A stretch of DNA of 64,000 nt from Aaosphaeria pasadenensis (lineage: Eukaryota > Ascomycota > Dothideomycetes > Pleosporales), in the NCBI GenBank assembly GCA_022813625.1, contig JAKLMB010000021.1:372001-436000 (forward strand). The letters are read 5' to 3'. Below, one piece after another: positions 22,758 to 34,016 of the stretch (positions are counted from its first letter, which is position 1; every line of letters begins with the position of its first letter). The notes beneath the pieces are model-generated. The model was not told where the DNA came from. It saw only the letters and a list, made by a program, of their open reading frames with translations, and did not search any database. The position numbers and the translations under genes were made by a program.

Positions 22758-23861
22758 TGCACTACGCTGATTGACAGGGCCGCGTGAATGAATAATGAAT
22801 GGTACTTTCAATGGTGGCGGGTTTGTGATCGTAGGAGCGTTGGTACGCAATATCAGGCGAGGCGGATCGGACCTGGAAAAATTGCAATTCAAGACACAAT
22901 GCGTGGGTCAGTCAAGATCATGAAAGCGAGAAACTTGACGAAATACTACATTGATTCTCCGTACGGGGCCTCCGAAAGTACGGCACAATTGCATCTACCG
23001 CATTGAATCCGGTAATCAAAGCGGTCTCCACTAGGGGAGCCGCTGGATACATAGAGCTGAATTGACTGTCGACTAGGTAACTTTTGGTCTGGGAATCGCA
23101 TCGAATTCGTCCAGAGAAGATCTCTTTGGCGCGTGACTGAACTATACTCTACAGGTTTCAAGCCAACACGAAGCGTTCGAACCCGTAATGCCGCAAAGAG
23201 GGAAACAACCCGATGAGTTATACGGATGCTCGCGGCGTTCATGCATGGGCCCATGAGATATAAACAACGATACGGTTATTGCACTCGGAAAGTGCAAACT
23301 TTTGGCGGCTGCTGCACGTGTAGGCCATCTGGAATCTACTAATCCTCATCCGGGATATCAGCAGAAATAGTCAATCGTAAGAAGCTTCTCTTAGGATTAG
23401 CATGGACCATAAGGATCATTCTTAGACCAGCGCATCCTTTGCCCGTTTAGCAACTATGCAGGCAATATTCGCTTTGGAAGCGCGCGTTCAAGGTTAGAAC
23501 AAGAGACACTTAGTAGGCTACAATACAAGTAGATCACGTTTAGTGTGGTATCTCGCGTTAATTACCTCCTGTAGGGAAGTCCACTACTTCATAAAAGGTA
23601 AGAGTTGATTTCTCATTCCGTATTGGGTAAGCAAACCGAGGTGCTTTAGCTTGATGTCAAAGTTGACTTATGCGACTTCGCCTCAACACATACATACATA
23701 CGATGTGGAATCGCACTTTTTCCAGTTTACAGAAGCCATTCTATTGACCCTCGGCATCGACCAGAGAGCTGATGAATCCGCTAGCCGCAGCAACGTGTTG
23801 CTGCTCTCGGCTCTTGTCTCCAGTTTAATCCCGCTCAATGCTTTAGGGAAGAGGTCGAAGC
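22758..23861. promoter_or_regulatory. Divergent intergenic region between epimerase and Zn2Cys6 regulator
   Basis: 1.1 kb with no supported gene. It should contain both promoters. Small frames inside lack splice context. Confidence 0.4.
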
Positions 23862-26045
23862 ATGAAGTCGCGCACTGGATGGTTTGACTCACTTGCGATT
23901 GCCCAAATCTGATCTGACTGGGATGCAGCGAGACTTGTCGGCAACGCAAGCTGAAGTGCGATGAACGGAAGCCGAAGTGCAAACGATGCAGAAAGGGAGG
24001 GCGCAACTGTATCCAAGGCTCCATTTTTCGTCATCAAGACAAGTTGGTAAAAACCGACAACCGTTCGGGCATTAACCCCCATTATTCACCTACCCTGAAT
24101 GGTATTGATCGCGGGAGCGACCGTCAGGAGAAAACCTGTATGCACTGCTTTTGTCAAGTCCACTGTTAGCAAATGCTAATAGGCTTTTCTAGTCACCTTT
24201 GTGTATGTGAACGACCCTAATTTGGACGAGACAGCGGACGCAGAATCTCCTCAATCGCGCCCACCACTCTCCCCACCCATCATCCCTGTGGTTACTGGCC
24301 ACTCCCCTAACCATGCTGTGCCTCTTTCACCCTCGCATCTGCACTTACGAGCATCATCTCCAAGCAACCATGAGCCAGTTACTAGCCCTGAAACTGCTGT
24401 ACCAGACGTAGTCTCAGAGCCCACAGACCACTTTCCAGCTGATTTTGATACGCCACAGCTGCCCGTGAACTTACACATTGCAAACCACAGCGGTACCATT
24501 GTACTTGGTAGCCCATTCGAGGGTGGCCATGACATCCAAGTCGAGAGAACACACGTCGATACAGCTGATTCGGTTTTGTCGATCCAGCTTATCTGGTATT
24601 TCAAGGAAGGTCCGGGGAAATGGTACGGCCTGCGCTGCAACCTTCTGCTAGCGAACGACTGAGTTAATTACTCTCTAGGATGGACCTATACGATGTTACT
24701 GCGTACTTCACTTTCTACGTACCTAGACTGGCAGCCACACGACCGTTACTTCGAAGTGCATGTTGTGCACTTGCGTCGAAACATATCCGTCGACTCCTCG
24801 AGTCCCGTCAACCTGCGTGGAACACACCCTTACCTCATCTCCAAAGTGTATTCTGGAAAACGAGCCTCACCACGCGGAACTGGAACTATGAGAGCGCCGC
24901 GTATTATGACGATGCGATTCGCCGATTAAACGATGAGATCACAAAAGTCAGCGATGTGGGTAACACGTTGGTTGAACGAAGTCACCGGTCCGAAGAAGCC
25001 CTTGCGGCGATCGCCATCCTTTGTGTATACGAGCTTTTAGATGCACCGGGACCAGAGTGGTCAGCGCATTTGAGCGCTCTTCCTCTCCTCAAGACTGCGC
25101 CAGCCCAAATCCTTGACACAATATCTCCTCAACCTCCACCGCGTGGTCTGTCCACACGGTCCATCTTCTGGAACTTTGTCAGGCAGGACTACCTTTACGC
25201 GTGTAGGTGAACATGTGACAGTTCAAGTTCTTCGCTGACGAGAACCAGTTATCCACGAGACTCACACAAGGTTGGACCCAAATGATCCTCACTTGTGGCG
25301 CGAGAGTGGCCTTATTGTTGAAGTAAATGGTTTCCCTCAACTACGATGCGCGACGGACACTAGCACCAATATTTGGTTCCAGACAGACGAAGATCTCGTC
25401 AGTCATACTCTTTTCTGGATTCTGGGCAGGATTGTCAATTTCATAGCAGACATGGGTGACTTTAATATTGACGGGAGCACTCCGCAACATGACAGGCCAT
25501 CTGAGAACGAGCTTCGTTCTCAGTGGAAAGACCTCGATATGGCGCTTCATAGATGGAGCATGGGTCTTCCCAGTTCGTTCTCTTCATTCGTACGGACGCC
25601 ACCGATCGGGTCAGGCGTAGACGCCGCATTCCCCACCTGTCCGCAAAGTTTCGATAGGATCACGTACACCATTCCCACTTGCGGTTCGACAATGCAGAAC
25701 TACCATATGGCCCGTATCCTACTTCTTATGAACAAACCGCCAGAGCGACGTGTGCCTCGTGTCAACTTCACAGAGCGTCTCGATTCGTATCGACGCATAC
25801 AAGAAGAGGCGGCCCACCACAGCAGGGAGATATGCGGAATCAGTCTGTCCAGTCCGACTGAGAGTGTACGAATCCAGTCTGTCCAACCGCTCTTTGTGGC
25901 GGGTCAGTGTTTAAGTGGGCTGGAAGAGCGTGACATGGTTGTTAATCTACTACGTGGTATTGAAGAGGATCTGGGCTGGGCCACTGGTTACCGAATACAG
26001 AAACTCATTGCGCAGTGGGAAGCTAGCCCTCGGACAAAACCATAA
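23862..26045 (+). CDS. Zn2Cys6 transcription factor
   Basis: Five exons (23862-23881, 23929-24137, 24193-24622, 24679-25202, 25249-26045) give 659 residues, with the total an exact multiple of three. The 20-base first exon supplies MKSRTG and completes the first Cys codon across the splice. This restores the regular CxxC spacing, and the cluster then reads CETCRQRKLKCDERKPKCKR to a final Cys near residue 34. A Pro/Ser-rich linker (residues 85-170) leads to a helical regulatory region of the fungal-specific TF type (LLRSACCALASKHIRRL; AIAILCVYELLDAPG; DPNDPHLWRESG). The protein should bind CGG-type sites. Its position suggests control of the surrounding metabolic genes. Confidence 0.88.
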
Positions 26046-26451
26046 TGAAATACACGGGAAATGGACTGCATTATATGTCAAACTATTCTTAATAATGGCT
26101 AAGTAAAGAGATTATAACATCTACATAATCTACCCTTCTCAAGTATTTAGTTATCTAGATATGCTTATTATCATCTTATTGCCTGTTAGATCTTAGTTCT
26201 ATGGATCGTAACATCTTTGATTAGGATAGCTGTTGGCGCATTGGGTACTTTGCGATATAGACAATATGGCCGCTCCGGGTGCCCCTGCTCGTGAGCATTA
26301 CAAGATTCCTAATATTGCTACTTGCATACTGCTTTAAGAATGATTATTTTGTAGAGAACTACTGAGTGTATCTATGGCAGATGCCGGCCGCCCACTGAAA
26401 CCTTCTGCAGTTTGTATATTCTACTCGATAATACAGACTCCGGTTCACGAA
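26046..26451. other. AT-rich convergent intergenic region
   Basis: It lies between two gene ends and holds the second copy of the dispersed repeat (26201-26286). No gene. Confidence 0.4.
26201..26286 (+). repeat. Dispersed repeat, copy 2
   Basis: Matches 15610-15707 in the same orientation: ATGGATCG, CATCTTT, ATAGCTGTTGGC and ATGGCCGCTCCGGGTGCCCC. The differences are mostly transitions. Confidence 0.5.
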
Positions 26452-28276
26452 CTATGGGATCACCATACGCTTCGGTTCTAACCCTTGCGTGCGCTTCTTT
26501 TCCCTGCCCATCAACGCCGCCAGCGGTCCTTTAGGCACGTCCTCACGATCCATGATCAATTCCACCATCCTCAACCCCGTCCCATCTGACAGTTCCTTAC
26601 TCGCCAACACTTTCTCAAGCTCACCCCACGTCCTCGCCTGTGCAGTGAACGCGCCAGCCTTTGCGCCAAAGAATCCCGGCGCACCTAAATAGTTCCACGG
26701 CGCAACGTCGTTGTACGACTCCTTGAGTCCGTGAATAGCCCTCTCAATCGTGTATCCATCATTGTTCAGCACCACGATGATGATGTCGAGGTTGTGCTTA
26801 ATCATAGTCGAGATTTCCTGTACCGTCATCTGCAAGCTACCGTCTCCAATGAACAATATCGTACGGCCACTCTTCCCCTCGCCATTCACAGTACCATTCT
26901 GCTGCGCAAGCATCTGTCTCCGGGCCAGCGCGGCGCCTTGAGCAGCAGGAAGCATATATCCGATTGAGAGCCAGGTCACGGGCACGAAGATGCGGACATT
27001 GGGTGGAGTGCGCATCTCGCGGACGCCATAGCCGGCCGTGCCGGTCTCACCCATGACGATGTCTCCAGACCGGATGAAGGGGGCGAAGAAGTCCCAGAGA
27101 CTGGAGTGGGAGATGACCTCATCTTTTGCGATATCAGAGAACGATTTCAGCTGCTGTGTGTTCCATGTGAGATCTTGCACGTCGAATGTGGAGTACTGTG
27201 CGATCTTGGATGTGTCGAGTCGAGATAGGAGCTGGGAAGTAGATAGTCTGGCAGGTATGTCGCGTAGAACTTTGCCATCGATGACAATCTCTGTGTCTGA
27301 AAAGACGATGCTTAACTCCGGTCGAGGCTTTGCGGACAGAGCATAGGAATTCGTCGTGCTGAAATGAGGGCCGAAGATCAAGACTAGATCTGCTTGGTTG
27401 AAGAAACTCTGAATCGATTCTGAGTCGAAAGCGCCCTTGTAAATCCCTTGGAAATTAGGCAGGCTCTCGTCAATCAATCCTCGACCGTAGGCTGTTGTCC
27501 ATGTGGGCAATTTGGTAGCTTCAGCAATGGAGTGAACATCCTTGGAGATGTTGAGCGCTCTGCATTCTCCATCGAATAGAATGATGGGTCGTTTCGCTGC
27601 GTATAACTTCGCGAGTACTTGCTCAATGGCTTCACCTACTGCCGAAGTCTCGATGGGCTCGGGAAGTTCGACTGGAGTCTTGAGGCCTGCTGCTCGAACA
27701 GGTGCACCGACAAGATCCACAGGAACTTCGATATACACAGGTCGGCTATGTATCAGACATTGCTGCAGGACGCGATCGATCTCCTGGGGCGCGGTGAGGG
27801 GATCCCTCAGACTAGTCTGAGCAACGGTGACATGCGCGTGCATCTGACCAAATCGTCGAAAGTTACCATCATTGAAAGTGTGATGGACAGTTACTCTGCC
27901 GTCCTGCGTCGCTCGGTTCGGCGTCCCAACAATGTGCACGACAGGTGCGCGCTCAGCATAAGCACCTGCGATTGCGTTGATGGCGGATAGCTCTCCCACT
28001 CCGAAGGTCGTCACCAACGCGCCGATACCTCGGATCCTGCTGTAGCCGTCTGCGGCATATCCTGCGTTCAGTTCGTTTGCATTGCCAACCCAGAGAAGAC
28101 CGGAAGGCTCGACATAATCGAGCAAGTCGAGATTGAAGTCACCTAGAGTGGCAATTAGCACCGTCAATGACGAGACAAAGATGTTGCAAGTTACCAGGCA
28201 CTCCATGGACGGCGCCAGCGCCTAATTGACCCAAGCGTGTGAACAGGTATTCTGCGAGTTTAATAGTCTCCGACAT
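26452..28276 (-). CDS. TPP-dependent 2-oxoacid decarboxylase (pyruvate/indolepyruvate decarboxylase family)
   Basis: Exons 28195-28276 and 26452-28142 (minus strand) give 590 residues. MSETIKLAEYLFTRLGQLGA and VHGVPGDFNL start the TPP pyrimidine-binding domain. The catalytic Glu is in NELNAGYAADG (near residue 55), and the His pair is in VHHTFNDG near 115. The TPP/Mg motif GDGSLQMTVQEI...NN is at about 460-490. This is the full layout of pyruvate and aryl-pyruvate decarboxylases, which turn 2-oxo acids into aldehydes. The substrate-recognition part (TAYGRGLIDESLPNFQGIY) differs from yeast Pdc1 and looks more like fungal indole- or phenylpyruvate decarboxylases. With the aminotransferase nearby, an aromatic substrate is plausible. 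Confidence 0.9.
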
Positions 28277-28937
28277 TGTGGAATAAGAAAGTATTGCAAA
28301 TAAAGAAATCTATATTCAGGCCAGGGTTGCAGTTATAAGCTGCAGTGGAGTGTTCGATTGCAGAACATAACCTGGCATGAGGGGCAGTTATAGATAGGTG
28401 GAGTTCGGCAAGGTGAGGTTGTTTACTCCGACACTCCTTTCGGTTTACAATGGACGGAGTACCAAATCAGACGTATTTTATCAGCAAGCTAACTACCTAC
28501 TACTGCTTACCTAGGTAAATCAAATCTATGAGGTGAAGAGTACACCGGGCCCTTGCGGCCCTTGCGGGGTTTCATTCATGTCTACGAGATAGGCCGTGCG
28601 TAACCGCGAAGGCCCGAATACCTATGTACCTATGTTTCTCTGCTCCAGCTACAATGAAATATAATTGTTTTGAAAACATAAATCCAAAGCTGTTTTTTAA
28701 TAATTGATATGAGAAAAATAAAGAAAAATGGGAACAGGTCCTTACATAAGGCAACATGTACTTAGAATTCAAGATAGAACAAGTCTTGATATGCCACTGT
28801 ACCTAAGGTAGGGCGGTAGATTACGTGGTTACTAAATATTCTAGGAAAACCTCCAACCCCTTCTAGGAATTATTACCACAGTCCTTCTATGTCTACTCCG
28901 TACACCAGACGTCTAGGACTCTGGCCTCAAAAGCAGA
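28277..28937. promoter_or_regulatory. Shared divergent promoter of decarboxylase and second Zn2Cys6 regulator
   Basis: 661 bases between two start codons, with no gene. It includes a short GC-rich direct repeat (CCCTTGCGGCCCTTGCGGGG at about 28552-28571). A regulator that faces its target gene is common in fungal pathway clusters. Confidence 0.5.
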
Positions 28938-31262
28938 ATGTCCCGCCGTCTACCTGCTTGCGATCCGTGTCGGTCTTCAAAGCTGTCGTGCGATCACACC
29001 AAGCCAGTCTGTCAACGATGTGAACACAGACGAATTGCAGACCAATGTTCGTACCGAGACCGCCCATTCAAGAAAAGAGCACTCCGAACCATTTCACAAC
29101 GCACTTTCGATACACCACAGAGTGCTGGGCCACCAAATCCTCACGTCTTTACGTCGTCTACACCGTCTGGTACTCCGAGGCAGCCTCGACGATATCCAAA
29201 CCCGGGATATCTTGGCACATCAAGTCATACAACCTTCTTTGACCATTTCTCCGAGAACGACTGGAATCATTCGAGATCCGCCTCTCGAGACGAAGTCGAT
29301 CATGACTTGAATGCCGTCAGCGCTGCTGTCAGTATTGATCGGCTTGAGCAAGGCGCAAAATTGATCGCACAGGTCCTCGACGCTGCAAATCTTGAGGCTT
29401 GGAGGTCTCTGGTCGAGGCTTGGGTCGCGAGTGGTATCAACCTACCTGTCGCTGAGCCCTTTACAGTTTCTTGTGCAACGGCAGCATGCACGTCAATTGC
29501 CCTGCGAGACAACAACACATTGAAAAGTCTTGAAGGCCTCGCAGCTACGACGAGAGCATCAAGAGCGCTCTTCACTGAATCCTGCAAACCTCTCCGGATA
29601 GCTGCCACTGACACCATTGAAACCTTCTGTCAGCTCTTCTGCAGAAAGGTAGCTCGTTGGGAGACGCTTGGCCTCTTTTTCACGAGCGTTTCGCGTGCAA
29701 CTATCGACATTGACAAATTTGAAGGGATATACACATCAGAACAAGAGCGCCGAGCTGTGCGTAAACTTGCTATGCAGTTTGCGGATACCTGCCTTGATAT
29801 TTCCATCTCGTTGGATTGCCTAAACGATCTGCAATTGATCCTGCAGTACGAGAACTTCATTTTACATTCGCTTGTAGATGGCGACCAGAGTGAGTCACCA
29901 TGTTTTCCTTTCCACACGTTGATCAATCGTTGTCCACCTAATGAAGTTGGCTCAGAAGCTTCCCTTCATTGACCTTTTATAAGCGTAGAGATACGTCCGA
30001 CAATATGTCATGTGGTACAAAACTCTAATTGCACTTGATAAATCAACAAATTAGTAGTGATTGAGCTGACAGTGCAGGTTATCACTCCTGGCGTAGACTG
30101 GGAGACGTTGTGAGCTCGCTTTTCGCACTGGGCTACCATGAACAGCTGGGAGATCCTTCGACCACGGCGCCATTTCTACGAGAGCTACGCTTCGTTGCGT
30201 TTAGCCGCACATACTCTGCCGATAAGAATTGCTCTATCTTTCTCGGACGGCCACCGCGTATGCTGAAGAGCTATTGTCCGACAGCCAACTTACCCGACAC
30301 CTGGGGGCTTGACGAGGTCTTTACCTATCGTGCCGATACTCGTGTTCACCATCTCTGCGCATCATTAAAGGAGGATGTTCTCAATCTACATAAAGAGCCC
30401 CATGGGGTCAGGCTTCAAAGAGCCAAGTAAGTCTTAACCTGATTCATTTATTCGGCCAAACTAACATCTATAGTCACATACGGAACGCCGTAGCGACACA
30501 GTGGGCCGAGATACCTTCAAAACTTCGTCTTGACAAACCTCTGTGTGAATACGATAGGCCTCATGTGGAGATTGACTTCCTCGCGAGTGCAAAGCTGAAC
30601 TTTGCTCATGTCAGATTTCTGCTAGAGCTCACTATCACCCCTCGCGTCTCGAGCCCCAGTAGTGAGCTGCTACGTACATCGGCGGACATGCTCAGCCTGG
30701 TGGTGGAGGCGATCGTGCTCAAGGAACGTTTGGCGAACTCGGGTACTTCACTGGTCTGGAAGGTGCGTGACTCCTCATGCAGGATGGATCCATCAAATGC
30801 TGTTCTTTATGCATCTCAAAAGGATCGTTCACTAACGCTAACGTATATCAGGTGGCCTACTACGGTCTCGCTGCCGCAGGCGTTCTCTGTCTGGCGTTGC
30901 TCTACAACACATTAGACCGCGCTGCACCACACACAACGCCTTCCAAAGCTATCCGCGATCTGAGCGTACTAGTCGCCGAGATCGAGATGGGAGCCTTGCT
31001 ACATCCAGAAGACCCGAACTATGCACTGCTGTCTGGCGCCGCGTACGCTATTAAGAATCTTCTGGATCGCACGATAGCCAACAAGTTTGCCAATCATGTT
31101 GATGCGCAGGTCTTAACAGAAGCGGCAGCGTTGTCTCCAGGAAGATGTAGCGACGTCGAGCTGAATGATTGGAGTACACACGGGTTGGACTTTGATCCCG
31201 CCTTCTGGCTCAATTTGTCCGAGCACCCTTTGCTTCTGACGCCTGAAGGCGAAGCGGTTTGA
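28938..31262 (+). CDS. Zn2Cys6 transcription factor, divergent from the decarboxylase
   Basis: Four exons (28938-29889, 30078-30426, 30474-30762, 30852-31262) give 666 residues in frame. The zinc cluster is at residues 8-37: CDPCRSSKLSCDHTKPVCQR then CEHRRIADQC. A Ser/Thr/Pro linker follows. The remainder is the helical fungal-specific regulatory region (WRRLGDVVSSLFALGYH; RLRLDK; FLLELTITPRV; AAAGVLCLALLYNTL). It should bind DNA near CGG triplets. Its place next to the decarboxylase, head to head, makes that gene the likeliest target. Confidence 0.88.
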
Positions 31263-32429
31263 TATACATAGCGTAGTACTGCGTCATCATATGTTATTTA
31301 TGGGAGCTTTTGCAAGTGGCGTGCTACGATCGCATGGCAGAAGAAATGCCACAGTGGCTGACTACTCATCGATCAAACCCTTTACTGGGGGGGCGAGGAA
31401 AGATGCTCAAACTTGCCTTCCAATCCAAGAAAGTAAGAGACTTCGACGATGGATGAGATTCAGACATAAGAAACAAGTGCACAGGCTGCAATGAATGTCT
31501 TATTACCATTGCCAGTGTCCCAAGGTCTCCTAGTCTTTTTATATCTATCTGAGGAACAAATCATCGAACAGGAATTATAAGAGCCCCATTCGCCGATGCT
31601 TATTGAATATGTGCCAAAGTAGTCATACTATATGTGCCTTATTTGCGATCTATGCTGCGAATCCTACATTGTGTTTTGTCGAACTCACTCTCAAATAGAA
31701 GATGGTGCGTTAGGATAGTCAAGAGAAAGCTCCGCAGCGTTCGTTCACATATATTATGCTTGCCTCGACCAACGACTAGGATCTCCCAATTTTATTTCTG
31801 TTAGAAATTGATTAGATAAACTTATGTAAATGCTACATTATAGAGCTAACGAAATTCAATCGTTGGTGCATCGTGGATGGAATTAAATTTGTCCATTGCC
31901 GCCAAATGAGACGAACAACCGACAGATTGAAGTTCAATTGGCACATTATATTTATGAATACTCTGTTGCCTTTTATCTGATTTCGATCAGTATAGTTTGG
32001 AGGTACCTTACGTGGCACCCCGAAGAGCTTGAATGGAATGAGTGGACCATGGGTTCGGCGTGTTGGATTACGCCGAACGGAGCCATAGCGCACCTACGTA
32101 ACATTACTCCACTACTCCGCTGTGTGCATATGATAGATAGGAGTATCTTCCCACGAATTGAAAACTGATCGTGCAAACCCACATTTATGAGGTGATAGAA
32201 TCGTATGGGTAGTAATTTGGATTGGCATTTCACAATGCAGATATGACATGCACACTGGGCTCTTTAAATTAGATAATGGTTCAACACTCCGGGATGGGTT
32301 CGAGACTCCGATAGACACATTCTTGAATACTCAGTTCCTTAACTGTATAATATGAAGCTCTACTTGAAGAAGTAACTCAAGATTGTCTTATTCTCAAAGA
32401 CGTTTTCTTTCCAGCCCTTGTGCCCAACA
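31263..32429. other. Intergenic region, nothing recognised
   Basis: No gene is supported. The frame at 31896-32168 begins with a non-ATG codon and resembles nothing known to me. A pyrimidine tract with CAG at about 32405-32413 (TTTTCTTTCCAG) just before the aminotransferase could be a splice acceptor of an upstream leader exon. Confidence 0.35.
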
Positions 32430-34016
32430 ATGTTGCTCGAGAAACTCGCCCAGATCAAGCACAACCGCGAGACGGCAAAGCCCTTACCTAGTGGCATTGC
32501 GCCTCTCACAAGCTCTAATGACTTCAAAAGCCAATCCTCGGACTCCAAGCCGGGTGCAGAAATCTTGGACCACCACTTCAGCACAGTAGCCGGCAACCTG
32601 ACAGTCTCGTACTTGAAGGCGGCCCAAATAGACCAGCAACACCCAGACCTAATCACACTCGGAACCGCCCGACCCTCATCACAGTACTCACCATGGCAGA
32701 CAATCCAAGCATCATTCTTGCCCAGCGACTTCTACAACCCACCTATACCCCCATCTCCCCACCTCACCACCACGCACTGCGTTCAAGGCGAACAGGCGTA
32801 CGATCTCGCCCTCGCCATGAACTACGGCCACTCCACCGGCTCCCCCCAAGTCCTTCGCTTCCTCACCGAGCACGTTGAACTACTTCACGATCCCCCGTAC
32901 CGCGACTGGGAGGTCAGCCTCACGTGCGGCACGACGTCTGGACTCGAGATCGCGCTCCGCCTGTTGTGCAACCCGGGGGACACGCTGCTAGCCGATGGGT
33001 ACACCTACACCGGTGCTATCGCCTGCGCGCGCTCGCAGGGCGTGCATGTGCTGGGGCTGGAGATGGACGAGGAGGGCATCGTGCCTGGCTACCTTGACGG
33101 GAAATTGAGTGGATGGGACAAGGTGGCCAGGGGCCTGAAGCCGCACGTGCTGTACACTATTCCCACGGCGCAGAATCCAACGGGCGTGACGCAGAGTGTT
33201 GAGCGGAGAAAGGCGATCTATGAGGTCGCGGAGAAACACGATTTGTTTGTTCTCGAGGATGATCCATACTTTTACCTTCCGTTGAGCGAGCGTGAAGCAT
33301 CGGGAGGCTGTTCATCTAGAGAGAGCAAAGAATCCTTGGTTGATGGGTCGGATTTGGAGGGCTACCTCGCGGAATTGCCGTGCTCGTATCTCTCCCTTGA
33401 CACATCTGGCCGCGTCCTCCGACTTGACTCTGCGTCGAAGATCCTCGCACCGGGCCTCCGTACAGGTTGGGTGACAGGATCATCGCAAGTAATAAAGAAG
33501 TTCGCTGCGCTGACGGAAGTCGGTGCGCTGTGTCCTAGTGGCCCGAGCCAGGTCATGCTATACAAATTGCTGGACGAGACGTGGGGCCATGAAGGGTTTC
33601 TGAGATGGCTGATGAACTTGGCCCGGGAATATGGGAGGCGAAGGAATGTTTTGATACGTGCGATGAGAGAGCATATGCCGGAGAAGTGGTGTAGATGGAG
33701 GGTGCCAGATGTGGGTATGTTCGTCTGGGTTGAGGTTGATGTGTCTGATGTGTGCGGTCGAAAACCTGTCGACAAACACAACCTATGGGAACAGCATCTT
33801 GAGATTGAGGAGGCGATTTTCGAGCAAGCCAGAGATAATGGCGTCTTGATTAGTAGCGGGAGTTGGTTTGCGACTGATGTTACCCAGCTGCACAGCGTCG
33901 CTTTCCGACTCACGTTTGCTGCGGCGCCGGTAGAGAGGATAGATATAGCTGCCAAGAGGTTTGCGAATGCAATCTGGACAGTAATTAGTAGGATAAAGAA
34001 TAGGTCTCTACAGTAA
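32430..34016 (+). CDS. PLP-dependent aromatic-type aminotransferase (Aro8-like, fold type I)
   Basis: 528 residues from the ATG at 32430. A short upstream exon cannot be excluded. Blocks in order: MNYGHSTGSPQVLRFL (residue 130 region), CGTTSGLEIALRLL, the YTIPTAQNPTGV block that holds the PLP-contacting Asn, LEDDPYFYL (Asp for the pyridine nitrogen), SASKILAPGLRTGW with the Schiff-base Lys near 334, and a final LTFA.AP. The YDLALAMNYG and QNPTG blocks match yeast Aro8 and fungal aromatic or 2-aminoadipate aminotransferases. It should convert aromatic amino acids to aryl pyruvates. It is located 3 kb from the second regulator and 4 kb from the decarboxylase. Confidence 0.88.
   Translation: MLLEKLAQIKHNRETAKPLPSGIAPLTSSNDFKSQSSDSKPGAEILDHHFSTVAGNLTVSYLKAAQIDQQHPDLITLGTARPSSQYSPWQTIQASFLPSDFYNPPIPPSPHLTTTHCVQGEQAYDLALAMNYGHSTGSPQVLRFLTEHVELLHDPPYRDWEVSLTCGTTSGLEIALRLLCNPGDTLLADGYTYTGAIACARSQGVHVLGLEMDEEGIVPGYLDGKLSGWDKVARGLKPHVLYTIPTAQNPTGVTQSVERRKAIYEVAEKHDLFVLEDDPYFYLPLSEREASGGCSSRESKESLVDGSDLEGYLAELPCSYLSLDTSGRVLRLDSASKILAPGLRTGWVTGSSQVIKKFAALTEVGALCPSGPSQVMLYKLLDETWGHEGFLRWLMNLAREYGRRRNVLIRAMREHMPEKWCRWRVPDVGMFVWVEVDVSDVCGRKPVDKHNLWEQHLEIEEAIFEQARDNGVLISSGSWFATDVTQLHSVAFRLTFAAAPVERIDIAAKRFANAIWTVISRIKNRSLQ

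Noticed and set aside
22758..22892. N-terminal extension of the epimerase frame
   Set aside because: The frame starts upstream only from a non-ATG codon. The ATG at 22757 directly precedes the nucleotide-binding strand.
23160..23190. tRNA-like GGTTCGAA word on the minus strand
   Set aside because: The flanking bases do not form a T-arm or acceptor stem. No tRNA could be built here or at other GGTTCRA words in the window.
31896..32168. 90-residue open frame upstream of the aminotransferase
   Set aside because: It begins with a non-ATG codon, has no splice context and resembles no family I know.
16533..34016. Polyketide or non-ribosomal peptide biosynthetic gene cluster
   Set aside because: No synthase, terpene cyclase or prenyltransferase is present in the window. 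The enzymes fit amino acid catabolism better.
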